The position numbers and the translations under genes were made by a program. Of a DNA stretch of 64,000 bases, positions 62,824-64,000 are shown one piece after another. The notes under the pieces are model-generated. The model searched no databases. It was not told the origin of the DNA and saw only the letters and a list, made by a program, of their open reading frames with translations. How positions within the stretch are numbered: position 1 is the stretch's first letter; each line of letters opens with the position of its first letter. Source of the stretch: DATMNR01 sp963702765 (GTDB lineage Bacteria; Chloroflexota; Ktedonobacteria; Ktedonobacterales; Ktedonobacteraceae); NCBI GenBank assembly GCA_963702765.1, contig CAVPEB010000035.1:1-64000 (forward strand), read 5' to 3'.

Positions 62824-64000
62824 ATGCAGTCCAATGTAACACAGCCACCAATTCAAGCGAGCACTGTTATTCGCAATATCGGACAACTTGTTACTGTTGC
62901 GCTACAACCCATCGCGGGAGCAAGTGGCAGTCTACAGGTCATTTCAAACGCAGCCATTGCAGTCGATGACGGAGTCATTGTCTGGATTGGCCCTGATGAT
63001 ATTGTAGAACCTATGTTCGATAACATTCGTTGGCCTGAAGATGATGGGATTGCCATTGTAGATGCACAGGGTGTTCTAGTCACTCCTGGATTTGTTGACT
63101 CGCACACCCACCTGGTATTTGCAGGTGATCGGTCAGAAGAATTTCATCTGCGAAGATCAGGAATAAGTTACGGTGAATTGCTCGCACAGGACCGCGGCAT
63201 CCTCACTACTGTGAATGCAACACGTGGCGCAGATACTGAAAAACTCACGGAATCCGCACTGGCCAGGTTGCATATTATGAGCCAATATGGCACAACAACC
63301 GTCGAGGCTAAAACAGGCTATGGTCTTGATACGATCACTGAAGAGGCTTGTTTGCGAATTCTTAACAATCTCAATGCATTGGAAACCAGCCCTACTTATG
63401 CATACAAGCGAGTGCGGGTCGTTCCGACATTCCTTGGAGCACATGTAATACCACCAGAATATAGGGAACGACGCAGCGCCTATGTTGATCTGATCGTTGA
63501 AGAGATGTTACCTTCATTTGTTGGGCTGGCACAATTTTGTGATGTATTCTGTGAACGAGAGGCATTCTCTGTAGAAGAGTGCCGTCGAATTCTTGAGCGC
63601 GCAAAAACTTTTGGCTATAAGTTAAAAATTCATGCAGATCAATTAAGTCCTTCAGGAGGAGCAAACCTCGCTGCCGAGTTGGGCGCAACTTCAGCCGACC
63701 ACCTGGATTTTGCTAGCGATGCTGACCTAGAAAGACTGCGTGACGCAGGTGTGGTAGCAACATTGTTACCCGGGTGTTCATATTCGCTAAGAAGTCCCTA
63801 TCCATCTGCGCGCCGTTTTATTGATTGCGGCCTACATGTTGCGCTCGCGACAGATTTTAATCCCGGAACCTCCTATTGTGAAAATATGCAAATGATACTG
63901 AACCTTGCAATGTCCTCAATGGACATGTCAATTGAAGAAGCCTTGCAAGCGATCACTATAAACGGAGCGCGTGCCCTGGCATTGCACGAAGAAATAGGTA
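62824..64000 (+). CDS. hutI: Imidazolonepropionase (partial)
   Basis: 392 codons are visible and the frame is open at the window edge. HutI opens the imidazolone ring in histidine breakdown to form formiminoglutamate. The zinc-site motif FVDSHTHLVFAG, KIHADQLSP, ADHLDF and ATDFNPGTSYCENM fit the imidazolonepropionase branch of the amidohydrolases. The rest of a hut operon may lie beyond the window. Confidence 0.93.
   Translation, partial: MQSNVTQPPIQASTVIRNIGQLVTVALQPIAGASGSLQVISNAAIAVDDGVIVWIGPDDIVEPMFDNIRWPEDDGIAIVDAQGVLVTPGFVDSHTHLVFAGDRSEEFHLRRSGISYGELLAQDRGILTTVNATRGADTEKLTESALARLHIMSQYGTTTVEAKTGYGLDTITEEACLRILNNLNALETSPTYAYKRVRVVPTFLGAHVIPPEYRERRSAYVDLIVEEMLPSFVGLAQFCDVFCEREAFSVEECRRILERAKTFGYKLKIHADQLSPSGGANLAAELGATSADHLDFASDADLERLRDAGVVATLLPGCSYSLRSPYPSARRFIDCGLHVALATDFNPGTSYCENMQMILNLAMSSMDMSIEEALQAITINGARALALHEEIG

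Noticed and set aside
1..64000. CRISPR arrays, tRNA and rRNA genes
   Set aside because: No regularly spaced repeats with unique spacers and no tRNA/rRNA signatures were seen on either strand by eye. A dedicated search could still find a degenerate tRNA.

Overview
The window looks like a Ktedonobacteria-type chromosome (phylum Chloroflexota, aerobic, filamentous, spore-forming). The reasons are a complete 14-subunit NuoA-N complex I in the order A-B-C-D-E-F-G-H-I-J-K-L-M-N, a GerW/YtfJ spore-protein gene, HisKA_3/NarL regulation, an XRE-NB-ARC regulator, an NRPS module with a leucine-type code, and several IscB and TnpB elements, which are a hallmark of Ktedonobacter genomes. The taxonomic call is inference. 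No rRNA, tRNA or CRISPR array was seen.

Layout. 1-3.4 kb: gerW-like gene, a frameshifted Ser/Thr kinase with a YggT-like membrane tail, an aldo/keto reductase. 3.5-18.9 kb: nuo operon, with nuoG broken by two +1 shifts. 18.9-19.6 kb: hemolysin III-type protein. 19.9-22.4 kb: composite IscB locus in which a 182-bp omegaRNA-like unit occurs twice, once before a LAGLIDADG endonuclease ORF plus a 78-bp scrap of IscB, and once before an intact IscB. 22.5-33.3 kb: accessory metabolism with a two-component system and two pairs of duplicated promoter/leader sequences (lactonase-like MBL enzyme, epimerase, DUF4386 protein, two quinone-oxidoreductase-like enzymes, cupin, VC0807-like protein, amidase). 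33.3-35.5 kb: groES-groEL with a CIRCE operator and a terminator. 35.5-39.9 kb: acyltransferase, YggT-like, DUF2079 and YdjM-like membrane proteins. 39.9-45.9 kb: SUF Fe-S operon under an Rrf2-type regulator, extended by an SDR and a Rieske ferredoxin. 46-52.5 kb: XRE-NB-ARC regulator, an NRPS module whose adenylation domain is interrupted by an FkbM-type methyltransferase, a P450 stump and degenerate DNA. 52.5-56.7 kb: zinc-ribbon membrane protein, GNAT, secreted trypsin-like protease. 56.7-59.4 kb: a small cupin gene cut by an IS200/IS605-type element whose exact ends can be read. 59.5-60.9 kb: fabI, rhodanese, small unknown. 61-62.7 kb: a second, GC-rich IscB element. 62.8-64 kb: hutI, running off the window.

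The nuo and suf blocks form a respiratory and Fe-S-cluster supply core. The rest is strand-mixed accessory DNA. Nine single-base frame disruptions in six otherwise well-conserved genes, including an NADH dehydrogenase subunit, suggest that part of the apparent decay is sequence error. The IscB/LAGLIDADG composite and the IS605 insertion scar do not depend on those errors.
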